64,000 nt of DNA from an uncultured Bacteroides sp. (GTDB lineage Bacteria; Bacteroidota; Bacteroidia; Bacteroidales; Bacteroidaceae): NCBI RefSeq assembly GCF_963666545.1, contig NZ_OY762899.1, positions 1,178,001-1,242,000 of the forward strand. The letters run 5' to 3'. Under the pieces are notes generated by a model, which was not told where the DNA came from, did not search any database, and worked only from the letters and a program-made list of their open reading frames with translations. The position numbers and the translations under genes were made by a program. Shown here one piece after another: positions 45,900 to 54,362 of this stretch; positions within the stretch are counted from its first letter, which is position 1, and every line of letters starts with the position of its first letter.

Positions 45900-46708
45900 G
45901 ATGCTATAGTTATTTGTAAAGGTTCTTGCAACACCTCCTCCTCCTCAACCTTGTTGAGAAGCATTTGGTCAAAATAGCGTACCGTCCAGTTACCTTCTTC
46001 ATCTTCGGTCAGTGCAGAGAGTGTTTCCACCCAGTCACCCGAATTAAGATAATGAATGCCATCATAATACGTATTTGCAGGATGGTGAATATGTCCGCAA
46101 ATCACACCGTCACACTTCTTTGCACGGGCTAGTTGCACCAATTCAGTTTCATAATCACAGATATAAGAAACGGCTGATTTTACTTTGTTCTTTATTGACT
46201 GCGAAAGCGAGTAGTAAGGTTTTCCCTGTTTCATTCTGCGGGTATTATAAACCTTGTTGAGCCACAGAAGAAAAGAGTATCCGGTATCTCCAAGCATCGC
46301 CAGCCATTTCATTTGTGTAGTGACGGTATCGAATATATCACCATGTGTAATATAATAACGTTTTCCATGAGTTTCGTAAATGCAATCTTTCACAATCTTC
46401 ACATTATAAAAGTTCAATGGAGCCAAAGCATCCAGAAAATCATCATGATTGCCTCGCACATAAATCACTTCCGTACCAAATTTCTCCATCATCTTCATTA
46501 TAACCTTGAAAAAATCAGTATGTTTGGGTTTCCATTTGTGCAGACCTGTTTTTTGCAAATGCCAACCATCAATAATGTCACCGTTCAATATCAGTCGATC
46601 ACAATTTATCGATTTTAAGAAGCTGCTCACTTCTTCGGTTTTTGAATGTGGCGACCCCAGATGTATGTCCGAAAGAACCACAGTAGGATAATACGTGCGT
46701 AAATGCAT
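45896..46708 (-). CDS. LpxH-like metallophosphoesterase (UDP-2,3-diacylglucosamine diphosphatase family)
   Basis: 270 residues. Metallophosphatase motifs in order: VVLSDIHLGSPHS (DxH), LILNGDIIDGW (GDxxD), VIYVRGNHDDF (GNHD), YYITHGD and VICGHIHHPAN. They match the LpxH group that makes lipid X from UDP-diacylglucosamine in lipid A synthesis, but similar proteins act on other nucleotide-lipids. It begins a three-gene unit whose members overlap by 4 bp each. No other lipid A genes are near. Confidence 0.83.
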   Translation of the reverse strand: MHLRTYYPTVVLSDIHLGSPHSKTEEVSSFLKSINCDRLILNGDIIDGWHLQKTGLHKWKPKHTDFFKVIMKMMEKFGTEVIYVRGNHDDFLDALAPLNFYNVKIVKDCIYETHGKRYYITHGDIFDTVTTQMKWLAMLGDTGYSFLLWLNKVYNTRRMKQGKPYYSLSQSIKNKVKSAVSYICDYETELVQLARAKKCDGVICGHIHHPANTYYDGIHYLNSGDWVETLSALTEDEEGNWTVRYFDQMLLNKVEEEEVLQEPLQITIAS

Positions 46709-46877
46709 AATCTTTTTTATTATTGTTATGCAAAAATCACATTTTAAGATTACAAGATGATGACTATTACATTACTTTCCTATGAACAATACTTCAATTT
46801 GAACGTTTTTATTTCAAAACAAGATACTTCGTTAGTAGCCCAAAAAGGTTGGTTAAATTATTAAAACAATAATAAAA

Positions 46878-47174
46878 ATGGAAAAGTTTGAAACATTAAT
46901 AAAATCAAAAAGCCCTGTCCTGATAGATTTCTTTGCTGAATGGTGTGGCCCTTGCAAGACGATGAAGCCTGTTCTTGAGGAAGTTAAAGGGCAATTGGGA
47001 GAGAAAGCACGCATCGTAAAAATAGATGTGGATAAGTTTGAAGAGTTAGCCGATAAATATCGTATTCAGTCCGTACCTACTTTCATTCTGTTTAAAAATG
47101 GAGAATCTTTGTGGAGGCATTCAGGTATGATTCAAGGCAAAGAACTAAAAGAAGTTATTGAACAATATATTTAA
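46878..47174 (+). CDS. trxA: Thioredoxin
   Basis: 98 residues, normal for thioredoxin, with the active site FAEWCGPCKTMKP (about 21-33) and the cis-proline in IQSVPTFILFKNG. There is no signal peptide, so it is cytoplasmic. It supplies reducing power to ribonucleotide reductase and peroxidases. The next gene, an exported thioredoxin-fold protein, starts 4 bp later and is certainly co-transcribed. Confidence 0.95.
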   Translation: MEKFETLIKSKSPVLIDFFAEWCGPCKTMKPVLEEVKGQLGEKARIVKIDVDKFEELADKYRIQSVPTFILFKNGESLWRHSGMIQGKELKEVIEQYI

Positions 47175-47178
47175 AAAA

Positions 47179-47652
47179 ATGAAAAGATCGCTTATTACAT
47201 TTATTATTGCTATGATAGCAGGCTTCTCTTTCGCAGCAGAACATCAAGAGAAAGATCGAGAAAAAGAGAACAAAAAAGAATCTCAAGATGGTGAAGTCGT
47301 CGTTATGAACAAAGCCCTATTCATCAGCGAAGTGTTCGATTTTGAAAAATCGCCTGAGTGGAAATACACAGGCAACAAACCCGCCATCATCGACTTATAC
47401 GCCGATTGGTGTCCCCCTTGTCGTGCCATTGCCCCCATCATGAAAAGTATGGCCAAAGAGTATGCCGGCAAAATAGTGATATACAAAGTGAATGTAGACA
47501 ACGAAAAAGAGCTTGCTTCCTTCTTTCAGGCAACAAGCATTCCACTAGTAGTTTATATTCCGGTAAAAGGAGAACCGCAATTCTTTCGCGGAGCGGCAGA
47601 CAAAGCAACGTATAAGAAAGCGATTGACGAATTCTTACTGAAAACCGAATAA
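47179..47652 (+). CDS. Exported thioredoxin-fold protein
   Basis: 157 residues from ATG 47179. The signal peptide is MKRSLITFIIAMIAGFSFA, followed by a charged KDREKENKKESQDGE linker and then a thioredoxin domain with YADWCPPCRAIAP and ATSIPLVVYIP. It is an envelope thiol-disulfide protein; with the cytoplasmic thioredoxin directly upstream, the pair may act in both compartments. The exact partner is unknown. Confidence 0.88.
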   Translation: MKRSLITFIIAMIAGFSFAAEHQEKDREKENKKESQDGEVVVMNKALFISEVFDFEKSPEWKYTGNKPAIIDLYADWCPPCRAIAPIMKSMAKEYAGKIVIYKVNVDNEKELASFFQATSIPLVVYIPVKGEPQFFRGAADKATYKKAIDEFLLKTE

Positions 47653-47700
47653 AGAATCACCGTTAAACCCAATAAACCCCATTCATCTCTCAAATAGTTA

Positions 47701-47732
47701 CCGGCATTCATCCTGAAGAGGATGGATGCCGG
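47701..47732. terminator. Bidirectional terminator-like hairpin between convergent genes
   Basis: CCGGCATTCATCC and GGATGGATGCCGG pair over 13 bp with one G-U or mismatch. It lies midway between the thioredoxin pair and the TolC-like gene. There is no 22-bp unit structure. Confidence 0.6.
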
Positions 47733-47773
47733 TGCAGTTTAAGTTATCAGCGGATAAATAAACCTTGTCGTAT

Positions 47774-48955
47774 TTATAGTTCAACTGCTGATAAATCTGT
47801 AAATGCTTTCTCAAAATCACGTTCTGCCGCCAATGCTTGGTTTACCGTATCGTAATATAACCCGATTTCTACAATATAATCCAATAGAGAAATCTCGCCT
47901 GCGTTCAAGGCTTTGATTAACAGATTTGTATTATTGAGTGCCACAAGAGATTTCCGATATCCGATAGCTGTCTCTTGTAATCCGGTAGCGCGCATATACA
48001 ACTTCTTTAGCTGATCGTAAAATTGTTGCTTACTCTCCGTCTGCTTAGCTTCGGCAGCTATTACACCAGCTTTTGCCAGCTTTATCCGGTTCTTATTTTC
48101 CCATAAAGGAATAGAGATGCCAAGTGTAATCCCCTGATACTTTTGTCCGAAAGTCTTTTCCTGCATATAACCTGCCGAAAAAGCAGGAAGCCCCATTGCT
48201 CTGTTTAGCTTCACCTCATTTTTACTCACTGCAATTTGCTGTTTCACATATTGCAATACAGGATTCTTTTGCTCAGCAGAGAGATACCAGTCCTCAAAAT
48301 TAGCAGGTAGCGGAACTACATTATATTCATTATTACCAAATAAAACATCTATTCCACCATTCAGGCGTTTTAAATCCAATAAAAGAGTTTTTCGTTCCAC
48401 CTCCACTCGTGACATTTCTCCCCTGACAGTAGAGAGATTCAATTGGCTCTTATTATATTCCAACACATTCGCATCTCCTCGATCCAACCGTTCCTTATAT
48501 GCATCCGAAATGGTTTGAGCATGTTGAAGCCGGATATCAAGTTCCTGCTTCAAGGCATTATAATAAGTCAGCTCAATGCAATATTGCTTGGCTTCAAGAA
48601 GAATCTTAATCCGGTCTGATTTGTATTGAAGTTCTACTAATTGATTCTTATTCTCAGCCATCCGGCTTTTCATTCCGGTAATAGTAGGAATATCAAACAT
48701 CTGTTTAACACTGAAATCTTTTCGGCTCCCCACATTAGTAGGACTACCCCACATATAGTTAAATTCCAGTTCAGGATTAGACAGGAAGATACCCGTCTTA
48801 TTTCCTAAACTTTGTACTTTTACGTCTTCCCTCAATGTTTTCAGGGTGGCGTTATTCTCTTCAATAGATGTCAAGACACCCTTTAAACTATTTTCATTTT
48901 GGGCAAAGAGCGATACACTTGCCAGCAATGCCACGAGATATATTATGATTCTCAT
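47774..48955 (-). CDS. Outer-membrane efflux protein, TolC/CusC family
   Basis: 393 residues. The signal peptide ends near ASVSLFAQ, and two repeats of the outer-membrane efflux helical hairpin follow (LKTLREDVKVQSLGNKTGIF..., PVLQYVKQQIAVSKNEVKLNRAMGLPAFSAGYMQ). It would form the exit duct for the RND pump; its start overlaps the stop of the pump gene by 4 bp. It is the last gene of the pump operon. It is somewhat shorter than E. coli CusC. Confidence 0.9.
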   Translation of the reverse strand: MRIIIYLVALLASVSLFAQNENSLKGVLTSIEENNATLKTLREDVKVQSLGNKTGIFLSNPELEFNYMWGSPTNVGSRKDFSVKQMFDIPTITGMKSRMAENKNQLVELQYKSDRIKILLEAKQYCIELTYYNALKQELDIRLQHAQTISDAYKERLDRGDANVLEYNKSQLNLSTVRGEMSRVEVERKTLLLDLKRLNGGIDVLFGNNEYNVVPLPANFEDWYLSAEQKNPVLQYVKQQIAVSKNEVKLNRAMGLPAFSAGYMQEKTFGQKYQGITLGISIPLWENKNRIKLAKAGVIAAEAKQTESKQQFYDQLKKLYMRATGLQETAIGYRKSLVALNNTNLLIKALNAGEISLLDYIVEIGLYYDTVNQALAAERDFEKAFTDLSAVEL

Positions 48956-51900
48956 TGTTGTTCTTCTTCTATGATTTCTATTTTCTTTTCTTGTTTACGG
49001 CTCATGTACAGATACATGATAGGAATTATAAATCCATTCAACAGGGTTGAACTCAACAATCCGCCCAATATAACTTTTGCCATCGGACTTTGTATCTCAT
49101 TACCAGGTAATTCTCCTCCTAATGCTAATGGTATTAAAGCAAGACCTGATGATAGTGCTGTCATTAAAATGGGATTAAGTCGATCCAATGAGCCATGCAT
49201 GACACTTTCTTGTGCAGACATGCCTGAAGCACGCAAGCTATTATATCTATCTACAAGGAGCATTCCATTTCGGGTAGCTATACCAAACAAAGAGATAAAT
49301 CCGATAATAGCAGGAATACTCATAATACCACTGGTAATATAAATACTAATTACTCCACCAATCAGAGCCAACGGTAAGTTCAGCAATATAACCAATGATT
49401 GGGTGATGCTCTTGAACTCTTTGAAAAGTAGCAAAAAGATTATCAAGATAGAGAACATCGAAGTAATCAGTATAATCCTCGAAGCAGCCTGTTCACTTTC
49501 AAACTGTCCTCCATATTCTACATGGTAACCTTCCGGCAAATGGATTTCAGTGTCTATTTTTGTCTTGATATCATTCACTACACCTCTTAAATCTCGTCCG
49601 TCCACATTAGCAGAAATGACAATTTTACGAACTACATTTTCACGGTTAATCGTATTAGGCCCGGTGGAAGAAACAATATTAGCGATGTTCTCCAATGGTA
49701 CTTTTCTCCCATTGGCATCCACTATCAGTTTTTTTATCCGTTCTACGCTCTCCCGACTAGCATCATTCACCTTCACCGTCAGATCAAAAGCCCGGTTCTC
49801 TTCATACACCTGAGATACAACTTCACCGCCTAACATGACATTTACGATATCGGCAAACTGCGGAAGAGTAACACCGTACTTAGCCAGCATCTCGCGTTTC
49901 GGCTCTATTTTAAGCTGTGGGCGTTCTACCTGTTGCTCCACATTCAAGTCGGCAATACCTTCCACATTCTGAATAGAAGCTTTTATTTGATTTCCGATTT
50001 CGTACATCCGATTCAAATCCGAACCAAACAACTTGATAGCAATATTTGCTCTTGTACCTGATAACATGGCATCAATACGGTGCGTAATAGGTGCTCCAAT
50101 CTCAAGGTTTACACCTGACACGACTTTCATCTTTTCCCGAATTTCAGCGACCACTTCATCTTTTGAACGTTTATCCAAAACGAAAGGAGCTTCAATCTCC
50201 GATGTATTAACTCCTAGAGCATGTTCATCCAATTCGGCACGTCCTGTTTTACGCCCAACGGTCTGTACTTCAGGAACAGATAATAGGATACTTTCAACCA
50301 TTTGGCCTATTTTATCAGATTCTTCTAATGAAATGCCCGGTAGAGTGCTAACGTTGATTGTAAACGACCCTTCATTAAAAGGCGGCAGGAAGCTACGACC
50401 GAAAGAAGTAAGCATAAGTATTGCGATAGCAAAGGTTATACCTGTTGCGCCCAATACCATCTTTTTATGCTGCAAAGTCCACTGTAATGCTTTGCCATAC
50501 CCCAACTTAAGCTTCCGCGTCAAATAAGGTTCCCGATCCTCTTTATCACTTTTCGGCTTCCCCAGTAAGTAACTACACAATACGGGTGTAAGGGTTAAGG
50601 CAACAATGGTTGAAGCAAACAAGGCGATAACAAATGTGATTCCCAGAGGTGCCAACATTCTACCCTCCATGCCTGAAAGGAAAAACAAGGGAATAAAACT
50701 TGCCACAATAATCAGCGTAGAATTCAAAATTGGCATACGCACTTCCTTAGATGCTTCAAATACTACATTGATAACACTACGTTGTTCTTCTTTCGGTTTT
50801 TGCCTATTCTCCCGAAGCCGCTTAAACACATTCTCCACGTCCACAATCGCATCATCTACCAATGAACCAATGGCAATGGCGATACCCCCTAAACTCATTG
50901 TGTTAATGGTTAATCCCATCACTTTAAGGGTTAAAAGAGCGACAATCACCGAAAGGGGGATTGTGATCAATGAAATAACCGTTGTCCTTACATTCATAAG
51001 GAAAATAAACAACACGATAACCACGAATATGCCACCTTCGTACAAAGACTTTTGTACGTTGTCAATAGAGTTATCAATAAAGCGCGCCTGACGAAAAATA
51101 TCGGTTGTCACCTTCACATCTTTAGGCAGTGTCTTTTGCAAGTCTGCAAGAGATTGATCCAGTTTTTCAGTTAGTTCAAGTGTGCTGGTGCTCGGCTGTT
51201 TAGTTACGGTTATGAGCACTGCCGGCTTTCCATGATCGGAGGCCAATCCCAGTTTAGGTGTCTTTGCGCCTACCTTCACTTCCGCTATATTTTCAAGTAT
51301 GATAGGAATCTCATTCACCTTCTTAATAACCGCTTTTCTCAATGCTTCTATTTTGTTAGTGGATAAGATTCCACGAACAATAAATTCATTTCCATATTCA
51401 TACAATACACCCCCTGATGCATTTTGATTCATTTCCTTAACGACATTCATCACTTCATCCAAACCAACGCCATAATGCTTCATCTTTCCGGGGTTGAGCA
51501 ATATCTGATACTCTTTTATATCACCACCCAAAACCGTTACCTGCGCCACACCACCTGTCGACAACAATCGAGGGCGAATGCTCCAATCAGCCAATGTGCG
51601 CAAGTCTTGCAGTGAAGTCGTATCGGAAGTTAAGCCGATAATCATTACCTCACCCAAAATAGAAGACTGCGGACCCAATACCGGTTTACCCACATTAGAG
51701 GGCAGTACATCACCAACAACAGCTAATTTTTCAGAAACAATCTGTCTGGCCTTATATATATCTGTTCCCCAGTTAAACTCGACCCATACAATGGAAAATC
51801 CGGTCGTAGAAGAAGAACGTACACGGCGTACATCTGTAGCACCATTTACTGCCGTTTCAACAGGAAAAGTTACTAATCTCTCTACCTCTTCGGGGGCCAT

Positions 51901-52065
51901 ACCTTTGGCTTCCGTCATGACCACAACAGTAGGGGCATTTAAATCCGGAAAAACATCCACCTCCATGTTAGTAGCAGTATAGGTTCCCACCATCATCAGC
52001 AATAGAGCCCCAATAAGAACAACCACACGGTTGTTCAAAGAAAATTTAATGATCTTATTTAGCAT
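48952..52065 (-). CDS. Heavy-metal RND efflux pump, CusA/CzcA family
   Basis: 1037 residues, twelve membrane helices in two sets with large periplasmic loops. Typical pump sequences are VVVMTEAKGMAPEEVERLVTFPVE, FNWGTDIYKAR, ALTGESVP-free TLRR-type loops, and LFGIATRNGMLLVDRYN near helix 10. Helix 4 reads SLGGIAIAIGSLVDDAIVDVEN, closer to the AIGxxVDxAIVxxEN form of copper/silver pumps than to the classical CzcA form, but the context (Fur regulator and a zinc-type ATPase) points to Zn/Co/Cd. Metal specificity is open. It has an adaptor gene 16 bp upstream. Confidence 0.9.
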   Translation of the reverse strand: MLNKIIKFSLNNRVVVLIGALLLMMVGTYTATNMEVDVFPDLNAPTVVVMTEAKGMAPEEVERLVTFPVETAVNGATDVRRVRSSSTTGFSIVWVEFNWGTDIYKARQIVSEKLAVVGDVLPSNVGKPVLGPQSSILGEVMIIGLTSDTTSLQDLRTLADWSIRPRLLSTGGVAQVTVLGGDIKEYQILLNPGKMKHYGVGLDEVMNVVKEMNQNASGGVLYEYGNEFIVRGILSTNKIEALRKAVIKKVNEIPIILENIAEVKVGAKTPKLGLASDHGKPAVLITVTKQPSTSTLELTEKLDQSLADLQKTLPKDVKVTTDIFRQARFIDNSIDNVQKSLYEGGIFVVIVLFIFLMNVRTTVISLITIPLSVIVALLTLKVMGLTINTMSLGGIAIAIGSLVDDAIVDVENVFKRLRENRQKPKEEQRSVINVVFEASKEVRMPILNSTLIIVASFIPLFFLSGMEGRMLAPLGITFVIALFASTIVALTLTPVLCSYLLGKPKSDKEDREPYLTRKLKLGYGKALQWTLQHKKMVLGATGITFAIAILMLTSFGRSFLPPFNEGSFTINVSTLPGISLEESDKIGQMVESILLSVPEVQTVGRKTGRAELDEHALGVNTSEIEAPFVLDKRSKDEVVAEIREKMKVVSGVNLEIGAPITHRIDAMLSGTRANIAIKLFGSDLNRMYEIGNQIKASIQNVEGIADLNVEQQVERPQLKIEPKREMLAKYGVTLPQFADIVNVMLGGEVVSQVYEENRAFDLTVKVNDASRESVERIKKLIVDANGRKVPLENIANIVSSTGPNTINRENVVRKIVISANVDGRDLRGVVNDIKTKIDTEIHLPEGYHVEYGGQFESEQAASRIILITSMFSILIIFLLLFKEFKSITQSLVILLNLPLALIGGVISIYITSGIMSIPAIIGFISLFGIATRNGMLLVDRYNSLRASGMSAQESVMHGSLDRLNPILMTALSSGLALIPLALGGELPGNEIQSPMAKVILGGLLSSTLLNGFIIPIMYLYMSRKQEKKIEIIEEEQQ

Positions 52066-52081
52066 GATTCCTTTTCTTTAA

Positions 52082-53239
52082 TTAATGAGAGTGAGAATGA
52101 CCTTCAGGTACCACAGAAGTATTCGCAGCAAGCTTCACCTGATAAGTACCTTTGGTAACAATTTTATCTCCATCCTTTAAACCTGAAAGGACCTTCACTC
52201 TTTCTCCATTACTCTGTCCGAGCGTCACTTCCCGTTTTGCAAACCCTTCTTCATCTAACTGTATATAAGCAAAATACAAGCCTTGCTCTTCAGTCAGAGC
52301 AGAAACCGGAATAGAAATTACATTGTTTTGTGGAGCAGACAACAGATAAACTTCCACATAAGAGCCGGGGATAATATCACCTATATTGTCAAATTCGAAA
52401 GTGACCGGGATGTAAAAAGACGATTGATCAGAAGCTTTTCCAAAAGAAAGTAAACGGCCATTTAAATCGGATAATTTGTATACTTTATCGCTATAAGACA
52501 TCACGAAGTTGGCATTATTTATTTTCTTTAATTCATTGAAATAACTCTCGGGAACTTCGGCCCGCAACTGTAATTTCCTGTTTTTAGCGACAGTGGCAAT
52601 AGGTTGTCCAACTGACACATATTCTCCCTGATTAACCAATCGGTTCTTAATATAACCGCTGATAGGAGAAGTCACTTTTACACCCGTAGCAGTTACATTG
52701 GCAGCTTGTGCTTTGTAGACAGTCTTGGCATTCTCGTACCGTAAACGCGTCTGCTCAAATTCTTTAGCTGAGATAATTTTATCTTTTATCAGGCTTTCGG
52801 AACGCTGGTAATCTTTTAAAGCCGCCTCATAAGCAATCTTTGTCTTGACCGTCGGATCACCATCATAAAGATTTTTAGCCGATAGGATGACAATAGTAGC
52901 ACCTGTATTAACGGCCGCTCCCTCCGTAATAGCTTGGTTAGGAAAAGCGACAACACCATTTGATGTAGCAACAATGGTTACTTCATCGCCTTGTGCCGCC
53001 TGTATTTGCCCACTTGTTTTTATTACTTCACTGAATACTCCGGGTTTAATACTCTGAACCTCTAACCCAACAGCCTTTGCCTTCGCTTTAGTAAAAATGA
53101 TTTCATTCGCATGTTCACCTTCATGCTCGTGATGATTTCCCTCTTTATGTTCGTGTTCAGAAGACTCTCCACTCTGCTTGTTGTTACAAGCCGTTAAAGA
53201 TATGAATGTTGCAAATAGGATAAATATATATCTTTTCAT
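52082..53239 (-). CDS. RND pump adaptor (membrane-fusion lipoprotein, CusB/CzcB family) with His-rich N-terminus
   Basis: 385 residues from ATG 53239 (MKRYIFILFATFISLTAC, lipobox Cys at 18). Directly after the signal a stretch of about 25 residues contains eight His (EHEHKEGNHHEHEGEH), a likely metal-binding tail, and the C-terminus ends EGHSHSH. The remainder has the hairpin and lipoyl half-motifs (GVVAFPNQAITEGAAVNTGATIVIL, VTSPISGYIKNRLVNQGEYV) of periplasmic adaptors. It connects the pump to the TolC-like duct. Confidence 0.9.
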   Translation of the reverse strand: MKRYIFILFATFISLTACNNKQSGESSEHEHKEGNHHEHEGEHANEIIFTKAKAKAVGLEVQSIKPGVFSEVIKTSGQIQAAQGDEVTIVATSNGVVAFPNQAITEGAAVNTGATIVILSAKNLYDGDPTVKTKIAYEAALKDYQRSESLIKDKIISAKEFEQTRLRYENAKTVYKAQAANVTATGVKVTSPISGYIKNRLVNQGEYVSVGQPIATVAKNRKLQLRAEVPESYFNELKKINNANFVMSYSDKVYKLSDLNGRLLSFGKASDQSSFYIPVTFEFDNIGDIIPGSYVEVYLLSAPQNNVISIPVSALTEEQGLYFAYIQLDEEGFAKREVTLGQSNGERVKVLSGLKDGDKIVTKGTYQVKLAANTSVVPEGHSHSH

Positions 53240-53408
53240 TGTTTCATTATTTTTATAATTGGATAGAAAGAGAAATGTCACCTTGTTGCCTGCCATAAAA
53301 GACACACAATAGGACGAATAGCAGCACAATGGATGCTATTTTTGTATCTAAATATTGGTTAGTTACAAAAAGAAAGCAATTATTATTTATTGTATGAAAA
53401 TAAAATGC

Positions 53409-53840
53409 TTAGGATAAACAATAGGGAGGGGCACGCAATCCGCTGCTTTCACCAAGCACTACGGGCGTATAGGACATAACAAACTCACCGTATGTTATGT
53501 CAGTGTTTAATAAATCAGCACTATAAGTTAAGTAATTAGTAAGTAGACACAGAACAGGAAAAAGGACTAAGTTGTCGCCACCGTCGTGAGAGACAACTTT
53601 GCTTCTAATAGTCTCGGAAGAAGATGAAACATATTCAGCATTGGTTGAGCACGCTTTTCCCTGATGAGTATCTCCGGCTGCATTATGATGCGTATGCTCA
53701 TCATTATATGTATGGTCTTGTTCACATGTCTCCATAGCCAAACAAATCACTCCCCGATGGTGATGGTGTGGAATAGCAGAGAACACGATAAGTAACAGTG
53801 TTGCTATTGCTATGGGTACTATGGATAATATACGTCTCAT
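53409..53840 (-). CDS. His-rich exported small protein in the metal-efflux locus (possible DUF6769)
   Basis: 143 residues. A membrane or signal segment (about 5-22) is followed by PHHHHRG, a region with many His and Cys (EQDHTYNDEHTHHNAAGDTHQGKAC), and a second hydrophobic stretch (about 92-112). It may correspond to a small Bacteroidota family, DUF6769, that I remember near such pumps. Position and composition suggest periplasmic metal binding or handover to the pump. This function is inferred, and no catalytic motif is seen. Confidence 0.65.
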   Translation of the reverse strand: MRRILSIVPIAIATLLLIVFSAIPHHHHRGVICLAMETCEQDHTYNDEHTHHNAAGDTHQGKACSTNAEYVSSSSETIRSKVVSHDGGDNLVLFPVLCLLTNYLTYSADLLNTDITYGEFVMSYTPVVLGESSGLRAPPYCLS

Positions 53841-53860
53841 CTAACTCTTATAATTCTTTG

Positions 53861-53868
53861 CAAAAATA
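53861..53868 (-). promoter_or_regulatory. -7 box (TATTTTTG) for the His-rich protein and RND genes
   Basis: TATTTTTGC on the minus strand, 21 bp before ATG 53840. It separates this unit from the Fur/ATPase unit upstream. Confidence 0.4.
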
Positions 53869-53909
53869 AAAATAAAAACTCGTAACTTAATTACCAACGT
53901 GTTACAAAA

Positions 53910-54356
53910 TCATTTTTTAAAACCATTGGTGTGTTCTAATTTAGCAGAACAATCAACACAAAGTCCTTTTAAAACATAATTGATGCTTTGCAAGGTAAAT
54001 CCTTTAGGTAGTTCCACTATAGGAATATGAATATTTTCAAGGCAAAACGTCTTATGGCAACTCTCGCAACAAAAATGGGAATGTAAATCTTCCACGGCAC
54101 AAGTACAAGCATTGCCGCAAACCGCATACTTTAATGATCCGGTACCATCATCTATACTGTGTATAAGACGATGGGAAAGGAAGAGGGTAATGGTGCGAAA
54201 GATCGTTGATTTATCTACAGTATCCAATAGGTTCTCCAGATCGAGCAGAGAAACGGTCCGTTCTGACTGCATCATCGTTTTTAATATCAGTATCCGGATG
54301 GAAGTCGGCTTTATATTCCTCTTCGCCAGCTTATCCAAAGGTTCACTATTTTCCAT
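53910..54356 (-). CDS. Fur-family metal-dependent regulator
   Basis: 148 residues. The winged helix has RILILKTMMQSERTVSLLDLENLLDTVDKSTIFRTITLFLSHRLIHSI. A dimerisation/metal part follows: HSHFCCESCHKTFCLENIHI and the zinc-site CxxC GLCVDCSAKL. The many Cys and His fit the Zur or general Fur architecture; which metal it senses is not visible. It starts 6 bp after the P1B ATPase stop and is probably co-transcribed with it, so it likely controls the efflux genes around it. Confidence 0.88.
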   Translation of the reverse strand: MENSEPLDKLAKRNIKPTSIRILILKTMMQSERTVSLLDLENLLDTVDKSTIFRTITLFLSHRLIHSIDDGTGSLKYAVCGNACTCAVEDLHSHFCCESCHKTFCLENIHIPIVELPKGFTLQSINYVLKGLCVDCSAKLEHTNGFKK

Positions 54357-54362
54357 ACACCT

